Assembly: GCF_000755145.1 (NCBI RefSeq)
Contig: NZ_CP009228.1
Span: 989,827 to 1,053,826 of the forward strand
Direction of reading: 5' to 3'
Source: Treponema putidum
Lineage (GTDB): Bacteria; Spirochaetota; Spirochaetia; Treponematales; Treponemataceae
DNA length: 64,000 bases
Shown in pieces: positions 45,715-53,794 of the stretch (the first letter of the stretch is position 1; each line of letters starts with the position of its first letter). Below the pieces are notes generated by a model. That model saw only the letters and a program-made list of their open reading frames with translations, had not been told where the DNA came from and ran no database searches. A program made the translations under genes and the position numbers.

Positions 45715-46385
45715 AATTAGTGTATCCTGATATTGAAAACCAAATCATTTTTTCAGAAAATACGGTTAATGTTTTAACGATAGAAAATAAAACTTTTTTT
45801 ACCGAATTTGTATCGGAGCTTTTTAGTCAATATTCAGGTTATGAAGGCAAATTCATATTATCAGAAGATAATAAAGAACTTTCTATACCAAAAATATGTG
45901 AAATGATACTTAATCCGATAAATATCAATATAAATAATAAACAAAATTTAAATAAAGTTTATTCAATTTTAAAACAAAGTATTTCCGACGAATATAATTA
46001 TATAAAAACATGCACAATAAAAAGCAAAATATTAAAACATATAGACGATATACTTCTTTCTTTGGATGTACCTCTAAAACGGAGTGAAGAACTTGATTTG
46101 ATCAGCATATTTAAATCTGTTAATATCTCTTTTGAAACAGAAAATAAAAATTTACTTGAAAAACTTATAGATTATATAAGTGCCTCTGTGGAACTAAATC
46201 AAATAAGATGCTTTATTTTTATAAATCTAAAGCAGTTTTTAAATTTCAAAGACTTATCCAAGTTATATAAATTTGCCCGCTATATAAAAACGAATCTATT
46301 TTTAATCGAGGGAACATACACATCTATAAAAGAAGATTGTGAAAAATCATATATTATTGATAATGATCTTTGCGAAATATATTGA
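45711..46385 (+). CDS. csn2: type II-A adaptation protein Csn2
   Basis: 224 residues, the usual short Csn2 length. It has the low-complexity but characteristic start MKLVYPDIENQIIFSENTVNVLTIENKTFFTEFVSELFSQYSG and C-terminal FINLKQFLNFKDLSKLYKFARYIKTNLFLIEG. Csn2 forms a ring on DNA ends and helps spacer acquisition; it defines the locus as subtype II-A. Last gene of the cas operon; its stop lies inside the leader promoter. Confidence 0.95.
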   Translation: MKLVYPDIENQIIFSENTVNVLTIENKTFFTEFVSELFSQYSGYEGKFILSEDNKELSIPKICEMILNPINININNKQNLNKVYSILKQSISDEYNYIKTCTIKSKILKHIDDILLSLDVPLKRSEELDLISIFKSVNISFETENKNLLEKLIDYISASVELNQIRCFIFINLKQFLNFKDLSKLYKFARYIKTNLFLIEGTYTSIKEDCEKSYIIDNDLCEIY

Positions 46386-46478
46386 CAAGAAATTATTTGC
46401 ATGTTAATATTAAAAAGTAATCATCTTAAACTACCGCTATCCATAGCGTGATAGGCTCTCACCTACACCATATCTGAT
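46382..46478 (+). promoter_or_regulatory. CRISPR leader with pre-crRNA promoter
   Basis: TTGACA at 46382-46387 overlaps the csn2 stop; TAATAT at 46405-46410 follows after 17 bases. The rest of the AT-rich leader runs to the first repeat at 46479, ending CTGAT. This orients the array on the plus strand, as in other II-A loci. Confidence 0.65.
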
Positions 46479-46712
46479 GTTTGAGAGTAGTGTAATTTAA
46501 GATGGATCTCAAGCAAGAAAAAACAGCAGGCAATTGTACACCCGGTTTGAGAGTAGTGTAATTTAAGATGGATCTCAAGCATAACTGCTGCCGTCTGAAA
46601 AGCTCTTTACGTTTGAGAGTAGTGTAATTTAAGATGGATCTCAAACGCTCAAGCACTGCAATGAGGGCTATGATAAGTTTGAGAGTAGTGTAATTTAAGA
46701 AGATTCTGACTG
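46479..46712 (+). CRISPR. CRISPR array, three spacers
   Basis: 36-bp repeats begin at 46479, 46545, 46611 and 46677; the three spacers between are each 30 bp (46515-46544, 46581-46610, 46647-46676). Repeats start GTTTGAGAGTAGTG and end GGATCTCAAGC in copies 1 and 2, GGATCTCAAAC in copy 3. Copy 4 matches only its first 24 bases, then diverges, the mark of the leader-distal end. A 66-residue open frame on the minus strand across the array is an artefact of the repeats. Confidence 0.97.
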
Positions 46713-46919
46713 TGAAAGAATGAAAGGAACATACAACCGTATGTATCTTGCAGTTTAACTTTATCTGCCATATATTTTAATTTTTTTTAAGAAAGTCGAT
46801 TTTGTTTATTGACTTTTTATGGGAGCATTTATAGTAAATAATGAAAACATAGTTTTATTAAATGATGAATTAAAAAACATAAAACGGTAATCGCTTCCGG
46901 TTTCATAAAAACTTCTTTT
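46713..46919. other. array trailer, no clear gene
   Basis: 207 AT-rich bases between the array and the HTH gene. A short frame through the degenerate repeat (ending at a TAA near 46759, RMKGTYNRMYLAV) has no start of its own and may be a gene remnant. AAAGTC at 46792-46797 can pair with GACTTT at 46811-46816, followed by T, a weak terminator candidate for the pre-crRNA. Confidence 0.4.
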
Positions 46920-47360
46920 TTAGTTAAAATTTTCATCTATTATTTTTTGTAAGTTGATAACCGATTCAATATCCCCTTCCAAAAAAAATTTAAAAGTATT
47001 TGCTGTTGAGGCAAAATAAAATTGGCATTTATTTGCTTTCTCAATATTTTCATTTATTTTTTTCATTAATTCTTTTAGTTTAAAATCTTTCTTATACGGA
47101 TAATGCAGGATTGAAAAGATTTCAGGCGTTTCAATAGAATCTTTTTTTAAAAATTTTTGTAATCTATGGTTTTCATCAATATTTTTTTCGTCAATAAAAC
47201 TTTCGTCCGAAAAAAGCCGTTTAAGGTCTTTTTCTGTAAAACGCCACTGAGAACCTATTTTTTTCCCCGTAAGTTTTCCTTCTTTTAAATAATTTTGAAT
47301 TGTCCTTACACTGAGTTCGAGCATCTCGGCTATCTGATTCATTGTATATAGTTTTTCCAA
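46920..47360 (-). CDS. helix-turn-helix protein (excisionase/MerR-like DNA-binding domain)
   Basis: 146 residues with a TTG start (AGGAG seven bases before it). The first 55 residues are a winged HTH of the excisionase/BldC type: LYTMNQIAEMLELSVRTIQNYLKEGKLTGKKIGSQWRFTEKDLKRLF. The C-terminal 90 residues (ILHYPYKKDFKLKELMKKINENI ... ANTFKFFLEGDIESVINLQKII) match nothing I recognise and may bind a ligand. It follows the ABC exporter gene and probably regulates it, by analogy with MerR-type efflux regulators. Confidence 0.8.
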   Translation of the reverse strand: MEKLYTMNQIAEMLELSVRTIQNYLKEGKLTGKKIGSQWRFTEKDLKRLFSDESFIDEKNIDENHRLQKFLKKDSIETPEIFSILHYPYKKDFKLKELMKKINENIEKANKCQFYFASTANTFKFFLEGDIESVINLQKIIDENFN

Positions 47361-47429
47361 ATTTTTTCTCCTAGTCCTATTTTGATTTTATAATAATATT
47401 TCTTTGATTGCAATCGGGCATTGTAAGTT

Positions 47430-48986
47430 TTATTCCATCCGTATAACTTTATTGGCGAAATTTTCAGGCAATGTGTCATGTGAAATTATAAAGACTATTT
47501 TATTCTTACAAATATTTTTTATTGCATTTAAAATTAGGATCGTGCTTTCAGCATCAATATTGGCTGTAACCTCATCAAAGATTAAAACTTCTGCATCTGA
47601 ATATAAGCTTCGGGCTATGGCAAGTTTTTGTTTTTCTCCTCCTGAAAGATTAGCCCCCATATCCATTATTATTGTATCAAAGTTTTTGTTTTGCAAAATT
47701 GTAGAAAGGAGCTCACTTTTTTTTAATTTTTCTTCAGTTTCAATTGAATGACTTTTGTTTAAAAATAAATTATCACGGATTGTTCCATTTATAATTGAAT
47801 TATTTTGCGGGATATAATCAATAAGAGACCTGATACAAGTATTATTAATAGAAGAAATCGGTTTTTCGTTTATTAAGATTTCTGATGTTTTCCTAAATTT
47901 TACAAGTTGTTTCATTAAACTTGACTTTCCCGAGCCGCTTTTTCCCTGTACCCAAACAATGTCGCCTTTTATAAACTTATCTTTTATATTGGCCTTAAAT
48001 ATTTCTTCTCCTATTTGTATTGCACCTATATCAAATTCTATTTTTTCAATCGATCTGATTGTCTCATTTGAATCTTTTTCTTGTTCCGAATCTAAAAATG
48101 CAATAAATTCTTGTGAGACTTTTAGATTATTTTTGTTTAAATTAATATTTGTAATTATACTGATATTGGAAAAAAATAAAGGAAGTACAATTGTATAAAT
48201 TACAACCGGTAAAACTTGATTCGCTCCGCTTAGATAATTATACATAACAAGTAAAATACAAACCGTTTGCAGCATTGAATTAAGCGATGATATAAACGAT
48301 GAAGAAGTTTGAGCATATTTATTTACTTGAGCCATGCTTCCGTAAATTTTATCCAATGCAGGTCTTAATTGGCTTAGTACAATATCATGATCGGGACATT
48401 GTTTTAAATAATCTGTTTGGTTTACAATCGAAAGTATTTCCTGGAATCCCGCTGAAGTACTTGTTTGCATAACTTGAGAGTGTTTTTTTAATTCGGCATT
48501 CAAAGATTTATAACCTAAATAATTTATTGGAATTAAAACAAGCAGTATCAAACCGATAATAAAATTATCAAAAAATATTGCGATTAAAATAATTATGGTT
48601 GAAATTATACTTGACCATATTTGAACTGCATCTCCCGTCATATATATGTACATATTGTTTACAGCCTGTGCCATCCGCTCAACCAAATTCATATTCCCGT
48701 GAGAAATAATCGTATCATATTTTAACCCTAAAATTTTTTCAATAATGTTTTTGGCATTTTTTATATTAAAATGTTTTGCAAAATTTTCACGCAAAAAAAT
48801 TATAGCGGTTTTAAGTAAGAACATCAGTACAAGCACCGATATAACAATAAAAAATCTTTTTAAATTCATCTCAGCATCGGTCTTTGCCCAAAAACTTAGC
48901 AGAAAGGGTACAACCAATGATGTCATAGCCGACACAAGGGCAAGAACTGCCATAGCCATAAAAAAATGCTTATAAGCTTTATTCAT
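47430..48986 (-). CDS. ABC transporter, fused membrane and ATPase domains
   Basis: 518 residues: about six helices in the first 290, then an ATPase with Walker A VQGKSGSGKSSLMKQL, Q-loop IDYIPQNNSIINGTIRDN, signature LSGGEKQKLAIARSL, Walker B VLIFDEVTANID and switch region FIISHDTLP. A half exporter of the type found with bacteriocin or peptide export and immunity. GGAG lies upstream of the ATG. It is followed by the HTH gene on the same strand. Substrate unknown. Confidence 0.88.
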   Translation of the reverse strand: MNKAYKHFFMAMAVLALVSAMTSLVVPFLLSFWAKTDAEMNLKRFFIVISVLVLMFLLKTAIIFLRENFAKHFNIKNAKNIIEKILGLKYDTIISHGNMNLVERMAQAVNNMYIYMTGDAVQIWSSIISTIIILIAIFFDNFIIGLILLVLIPINYLGYKSLNAELKKHSQVMQTSTSAGFQEILSIVNQTDYLKQCPDHDIVLSQLRPALDKIYGSMAQVNKYAQTSSSFISSLNSMLQTVCILLVMYNYLSGANQVLPVVIYTIVLPLFFSNISIITNINLNKNNLKVSQEFIAFLDSEQEKDSNETIRSIEKIEFDIGAIQIGEEIFKANIKDKFIKGDIVWVQGKSGSGKSSLMKQLVKFRKTSEILINEKPISSINNTCIRSLIDYIPQNNSIINGTIRDNLFLNKSHSIETEEKLKKSELLSTILQNKNFDTIIMDMGANLSGGEKQKLAIARSLYSDAEVLIFDEVTANIDAESTILILNAIKNICKNKIVFIISHDTLPENFANKVIRME

Positions 48987-49155
48987 AAAGTAAAGATTCT
49001 CCTTTTTTAAAGACTTTTCTTAATGATAAATATTTTTTTATGATTTGTCAAGCATTTTTCGTGTATTTTCATATATTTTCGTGAATTTTGCGGAAAAGTG
49101 CCGCTATTTCATATAGTCTTACTTTATGTAAAATGTTTATAATTATGGAAGACTT

Positions 49156-49188
49156 ATTTTAGACAATGCAGGAGGCATTGTCTAAAAA
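49156..49188. terminator. perfect hairpin, probable bidirectional terminator
   Basis: TTTTAGACAATGC at 49157-49169 and GCATTGTCTAAAA at 49175-49187 form a 13-base-pair stem around AGGAG, with A and T runs at the two ends. It lies between the restriction pseudogene and the ABC gene and could stop transcription from either side. The rest of 48987-49206 shows no gene. Confidence 0.55.
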
Positions 49189-49206
49189 CGCTGCTAGTTT
49201 TTCTCT

Positions 49207-50518
49207 TTACCCTAAAAATCTCTTCTTAAATTCTAATAACTGATTAGAGATATGAGCTCGCCATTCAGTTGAATCAGACACGTCGGATATATCCACACAT
49301 ACATCATAGAGCGTCATTATATCTAAATGATGTATTTTAATGCCTTGTTTTTTTGCTATTTTAAAAATTTCCAGCAAGTCGATGAGATTAGATATTGTGA
49401 GCGGTATGATTTTTTGTTTTTGACCTTGATACTCATATTTTACAGCAAACCAGAATGTATTTATTGTATCTTCATGTAATTTAGGTGTGATGAATAAACA
49501 ATAGTTGGGTTTTTCATTATTTTTGTCTTCAAATTCTCTTAAATGTCTCATTACCGGCTGGCCTTCATTAAACCATTGATCCCTACCTGTGAGCATTGTT
49601 ACTTCACAAATTGCATTAAAGTTTTTGTAAAAGCATTCAATATCAGGAACTTTTGCCGGAGCGGTAAATGTTGGTTCATTATCATCGCCTAATGGAGAAT
49701 TCGGCTTTATCAGTTTTGCGTCGTCTATAATGTTTAAAGCAATATTTGTCCATTTTTCTAAGGCTATAGAGGGTTTTATACCAAGTTTAGAAATATTTTG
49801 TAAAGCACTTTTTGCATCATCAATTTTTACATCATTCTCATATGTGTATTTAAGCATTTCATTTTGCAGAGCAAGCCGTTCTTTTCGCAAGCTTTCAATT
49901 TGTTTTTTTAAATTGTCTATGTCTTTTTGAAGTATTATTTCTGAAATTGTTTTATTCAGCTTTGTTTTTAAATCTTTAATTTCTAAAATAATTTCGGAAG
50001 CAATTCTCTGTAGTTCAAAAACTGTTTCAAAAGGCAGAGTATAACCATAATAGTCTCCAATAAAGGCTTGATATGATTCAACGGAATAATAGCGAGCTTC
50101 ACCTGTTAAATCATTAAGAATTGCATCTATTTCAACTCTTCTGCGAGGTTCCAAATCAATATAATAACCTCCGCCTCGTATGTATATATATTTTGTTAGT
50201 CTCAAACATCGGATAATATTATCGGTATATTCATGAATGTTTTTTTGAGGATTATTAAAATCTTTTAGATATTCTGAAATATAGGATTCAATATATAGGC
50301 TTTTTTGTTGTTAGATTATGAGATAAATCATTAAAGGCATCTTGCAAATTTTTTGAAAGAATATCTATTTTTGTAGGAACTTAATAGCGGTTTTTTATTA
50401 ATCGGCTTTGCAGTTCTTCTTGCGCTGCTTTAGTCCATTCTACGCCTTCCATTTCTGCAATTGTTGACAGAAATGGAAAAGCCCTTTCGGGATTCCTTAT
50501 TGTTGTTGAACAGCTCAT
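49207..50518 (-). pseudogene. AlwI-family type II restriction endonuclease, broken
   Basis: From ATG at 50518 the frame reads MSCSTTIRNPERAFPFLSTIAEMEGVEW, an AlwI-type start, but is stopped by TAA at 50381-50383 (after KNRY). The same frame resumes (VPTKIDILSKNLQDAFNDLSHNL) and then shifts in an A6 run (T at 50301-50306) into the frame that continues IESYISEYLKDF and LTKYIYIRGGGYYIDLEPRRRVEIDAIL to the end at 49207. The PD-(D/E)XK-like core (DIECFYKNFNAICEVTMLTGRDQWF) is in the last part. AlwI-family enzymes cut near GGATC-type sites. A nonsense codon and a shift together show real decay, unlike the single-shift genes elsewhere. Confidence 0.8.
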
Positions 50519-50536
50519 GAATTGTTTTATATTCCC

Positions 50537-51265
50537 TTATAGTACCAGTGTATTTTTGAATAATTCCGCCATTTTTGAATGTTGATTTGCAAGCATTTCG
50601 TAGTCTACAAAATCTACAAGAGATTTTATTGGTCTGTAAATCGACTGGCTGATTTTGTCATCAAATTCATTCTTGCGTTTCTTATCAGCAACAATGCAGA
50701 ATCTTGCTCTGAAATCTTGTAGTTCAAAAAATTTATTCAAAGAATTAATTATGTTTGTAGAATGTTCGACTTCATAGAATGCAGTCGGCATTTCACGCTC
50801 ATTGAACCAGATTATATCAATTGTTTTAGCTCTGTTTGTAATTTTTGGATATGTAAATTCAGGGATATCAGTCATTGTTGAAATTTGCCCAAGTTTCTTA
50901 TCAAGAAATAATTTGTTTTTATCCTGTGCAGGAACATAGGTTTTCAGATTTTTCATGTTCCCAATATCTACAATTAGACCTTGATAATATGAGTGTGTAA
51001 AAGTTTCAATCTGTTCTTTTCTATTTTCCTTGATTTGAAATTTTTTCAAAACTGACTCACGATAATTAGTTAATGCCCAAAGTCCCGGCTGGATTTTAAA
51101 GAACTCATCGCTCCTTTGCAAATAGCAACGGATACTTTCAAACGGTGTTTTTGTTTTCCAAGAGCTTGTATCAACATTCTGATTAAGGTGAGCAAGTGTT
51201 GCATACCCTCCGTTTTTTTGCATCGTTTCGATTATATCATCAACTTGTGTATGTTTCTTTGCCAT
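50537..51265 (-). CDS. winged-helix protein of a restriction-modification locus
   Basis: 242 residues, intact. Residues 1-70 form a winged helix like the HB1/ASXL (HARE) domains found with restriction enzymes (VDDIIETMQKNGGYATLAHLNQ ... FESIRCYLQRSDEFFKIQPGLWAL). The rest contains TIDIIWFNEREMPTAFYEVEHSTNIINSLNKFFEL, which has the E-V-E arrangement and following helix of a nuclease-like fold. It lies between the methylase remnant and the AlwI pseudogene, so it probably was a second subunit or control protein of that system. The nuclease role is inferred. Confidence 0.65.
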   Translation of the reverse strand: MAKKHTQVDDIIETMQKNGGYATLAHLNQNVDTSSWKTKTPFESIRCYLQRSDEFFKIQPGLWALTNYRESVLKKFQIKENRKEQIETFTHSYYQGLIVDIGNMKNLKTYVPAQDKNKLFLDKKLGQISTMTDIPEFTYPKITNRAKTIDIIWFNEREMPTAFYEVEHSTNIINSLNKFFELQDFRARFCIVADKKRKNEFDDKISQSIYRPIKSLVDFVDYEMLANQHSKMAELFKNTLVL

Positions 51266-51290
51266 ATTCTGTTCCTATTAAGTCCTTAGC

Positions 51291-51461
51291 CTACTTTTGG
51301 CGTTTATCAGCATATGCAGAAGAAACTGCTCCTGTACCGGCAAAAATATCGGCAAAACTATTAAAATTACCGCATTCCGATGATATAACATCAGTAATAA
51401 AGGGAAGCAGTTTATATTTATTTCCCAAATATCGACGATTATTTATTTTTGTTGTTGTCAT
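51291..51461 (-). pseudogene. N-terminal fragment of a D12-class adenine DNA methyltransferase
   Basis: 56 residues from ATG 51461. The text NNRRYLGNKYKLLPFITDVIS ... SFADIFAGTGAVSSAYADK is the S-adenosylmethionine-binding start of Dam/DpnM-type (D12) methyltransferases, with the FAGTG motif I. It stops after 56 residues where about 270 are expected, and the catalytic DPPY motif is absent. The remaining two thirds are missing, replaced by the start of the winged-helix gene 26 bases on. A deletion has removed the methylase; the restriction gene is also dead, which would be needed for survival. Confidence 0.8.
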
Positions 51462-51627
51462 TATATCACCCACCCAATAAAATATAGCACAAAATCATTA
51501 AAATTTATATACCCTATGACCAATAATTAACAAATTCTACCCCTCAATCGACAATTACTGTCTTCCGTATTTACAATCCATTCCTCCTCATCTGGTACTT
51601 CCTAAAATTTTTTGTTATAATGATGAT

Positions 51628-53076
51628 ATGCAAATAAGCTTAGAAAATATCAAAAATAAAAAAGTAACCGTTATGGGACTTGGTCTAAATGGGGGAGGGC
51701 TTGCGACTGCCCAATTTTTTGCCCGATATGGAGCCGAGGTTACGGTAACGGATTTAAAAACTTCGGAAGAATTAAGGCCGTCAATCGAAAAACTTTCTGC
51801 CTTTAAGAATATTCGGTTTGTGTTGGGTGAACATAGAATAGAGGATTTTAGAGAAGCCGATCTTGTCATCAAAAACCCCGGCGTAAAATTTGAAGGAAAT
51901 GTTTTTTTAGAAGCCGCAAAACAAATAGAGTCGGATGTTTCGGTTTTCCTTTCTCTTTCAAAGGCACCGATTTTGGCGGTAACGGGAAGCAAGGGGAAAT
52001 CCTCTACGGTAAGTGCTCTTTATTACGGGCTTAAAAAGTTAGGCTACAATGCTTTTTTGGGCGGGAATATTACGGTCAGCCCTTTAAGTTTTTTTGAAGA
52101 AACCTCTTGCGATACGCCTGTGGTTCTGGAACTCTCCAGTTGGCAGCTTGCTGATTTAAAAAATAAAAAACTGCTTAAGCCTAAGATTGCGATTATTACG
52201 CCCATAATGCCCGACCACTTAAACTGGTACGGCACAATGGAAAAATATGTTGCCGATAAAAAAATAATCTATGAAAATATGGATAAATCGGATTATTTAA
52301 TTTGTAATTTTGATGACGGCTGGGGGAAAATTTTTGCAGAAGAAACAAGGGCAAATGTTTTTTGGTACAGCGAAAAAAAACTACCTAAAGAATATCGGGG
52401 TGTTTTTTTTAATAAGAACCAAGAAGGCCTTTACAACTTAAGCGGTGAAGAAAAAATTTTACTTTCAAAGGAAGCAAAAGTTCCCGGGCTTAAACTTAAA
52501 CAAAATGTCTTGAATGCAGGGCTTGCTCTTCTGCTTTATCAAAAAATTCATAAGCCTGAAAATTTGAAAGGCAACGACATCTTAAAAGATAATAACATCA
52601 AAGAGCAATCCGAATTTATCCGTAAATTTATGGACGAGTATTCGGGGATTGAACATCGGTTGGAATTCTTTTATGAAACAAACGGAATAAAATTTTATAA
52701 TGATACGGCCGCTACAATTCCCGAAGCATCTGCTGCTGCCTTAGAAGCCTTTGATAAGCCTCCCGTCTTAATTTGCGGCGGAACAAATAAAAACTTAAAT
52801 TTTATTCCGCTTGCCGAAAAAGCGAATCTTGCCAAAAGCCTATATCTTCTTGCAGGAACGGGAACAGACCTTTTAATTCCTCTCCTTAAAGAAAAGGCTA
52901 TTGAATATAATGGCCCCTTTGACAGCTTGGACGCTCTTTTGTTTTCATTAAAAGAAAATGCAGTGAATAATGATATTGTAATTCTATCTCCGGGTGCGGC
53001 TTCTTTCGGTATGTTTAAAAATGAATTCGAGAGAGGAAATAAATTTAAAGAAAAGGTAAAAAAAATATTTTGCTGA
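51628..53076 (+). CDS. murD: UDP-N-acetylmuramoylalanine-D-glutamate ligase
   Basis: 482 residues, usual for MurD. It adds D-glutamate to UDP-MurNAc-L-alanine in peptidoglycan synthesis, in the cytosol. Seen are the N-terminal Rossmann domain VTVMGLGLNGGGLATAQFFARYGAEVTVTD, the ATP loop AVTGSKGKSSTVSAL, LELSSWQL, ITPIMPDHLNWYGTMEKYVADK with the carbamylated Lys, YNDTAATIPEASAAAL and the C-terminal LICGGTNKNLNF ... ILSPGAASFGMF. No other mur genes are adjacent. Confidence 0.95.
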   Translation: MQISLENIKNKKVTVMGLGLNGGGLATAQFFARYGAEVTVTDLKTSEELRPSIEKLSAFKNIRFVLGEHRIEDFREADLVIKNPGVKFEGNVFLEAAKQIESDVSVFLSLSKAPILAVTGSKGKSSTVSALYYGLKKLGYNAFLGGNITVSPLSFFEETSCDTPVVLELSSWQLADLKNKKLLKPKIAIITPIMPDHLNWYGTMEKYVADKKIIYENMDKSDYLICNFDDGWGKIFAEETRANVFWYSEKKLPKEYRGVFFNKNQEGLYNLSGEEKILLSKEAKVPGLKLKQNVLNAGLALLLYQKIHKPENLKGNDILKDNNIKEQSEFIRKFMDEYSGIEHRLEFFYETNGIKFYNDTAATIPEASAAALEAFDKPPVLICGGTNKNLNFIPLAEKANLAKSLYLLAGTGTDLLIPLLKEKAIEYNGPFDSLDALLFSLKENAVNNDIVILSPGAASFGMFKNEFERGNKFKEKVKKIFC

Positions 53077-53098
53077 TAGAATTTGATATTTTTATAGA

Positions 53099-53127
53099 TT
53101 GCCCTATATATATAAATATGGTATAAT
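53099..53127 (+). promoter_or_regulatory. promoter of the second vapBC
   Basis: TTGCCC at 53099-53104 and TATAAT at 53122-53127 with a 17-base AT-rich spacer, 18 bases before the antitoxin ATG. Within the spacer an alternating TATATATATA run may serve as operator. Confidence 0.65.
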
Positions 53128-53144
53128 GTAGAGCAGGAGGGATT

Positions 53145-53387
53145 ATGCCGACACTTCAAGTACATGATTTACCAGATGAAATTTATTCACAAATATATCT
53201 TCTTGCACAAAAAGAGCATAGAACTATAGGGCAACAAACGATTTTAATGTTACAGGATAGTATTGATAAAAGGATAGGGAATAAAAGTAAAAGACAACTT
53301 GTTTTAAAAAAAATGGAAGACCTTAACATTGAAACTGATCAACTTCCAAACCCTGTAGCACTGCTGCGTGAGGATAGAGAACGTTGA
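53145..53387 (+). CDS. FitA/VapB-like ribbon-helix-helix antitoxin
   Basis: 80 residues: TLQVHDLPDEIYSQIYLLAQKEHRTIGQQTILMLQDSI is a ribbon-helix-helix domain; the tail LPNPVALLREDRER would cover the toxin. GGAGGG lies before the ATG. It overlaps the PIN toxin by four bases. Different antitoxin fold from the vapB at 30.2 kb, so the two modules are not recent duplicates. Confidence 0.88.
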   Translation: MPTLQVHDLPDEIYSQIYLLAQKEHRTIGQQTILMLQDSIDKRIGNKSKRQLVLKKMEDLNIETDQLPNPVALLREDRER

Positions 53388-53782
53388 TTTTAATTCTTGA
53401 TGCCAGTGCCGCAATTGAAATTGCTTTAAACATGAAAAATGCAGAAGTTTTTAAAAATTCTTGTATGGAAGCGGATATAATACTTGCTCCGGATATTTAC
53501 CCTTCTGAAATAACAAATGTTTTTTGGAAGTATAGAATTTTTTCTAATTTGGATTTAATAAAATGTGAAAAAGGAATTGAATATTGCATAGATCTAATAG
53601 ATGATTTTGTAGATACGAGATTTTTATGTAATGAGGTATACGCAGAAGCGGTAAAATACAAACACCCTGCTTATGATATTTTTTATCTCATTGCTGCAAG
53701 AAGAAATAATGCCAAACTACTGACTTGTGATAAGAAATTGAAAAAGATAGCTATAGAAATGGGTGTAAAACTAATAGCTTAA
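53384..53782 (+). CDS. vapC: VapC-type PIN-domain toxin
   Basis: 132 residues. PIN acidic residues: LILDASAAIEIAL, DIYPSEITNVFWKY, HPAYDIFYLIAARRNNAKLLTCDKKLKKIA. A ribonuclease toxin held by the ribbon-helix-helix antitoxin upstream. The start codon is TTG-like within the overlap with the antitoxin stop (CGTTGA), giving tight coupling. Confidence 0.9.
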   Translation: MILILDASAAIEIALNMKNAEVFKNSCMEADIILAPDIYPSEITNVFWKYRIFSNLDLIKCEKGIEYCIDLIDDFVDTRFLCNEVYAEAVKYKHPAYDIFYLIAARRNNAKLLTCDKKLKKIAIEMGVKLIA

Positions 53783-53794
53783 AAAAGGTTTCAT

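Noticed and set aside
46459-46656. 65-residue frame on the minus strand with internal repeats
   Set aside because: It is a translation of the CRISPR repeats (RSILNYTTLK recurs every 22 residues), not a protein.
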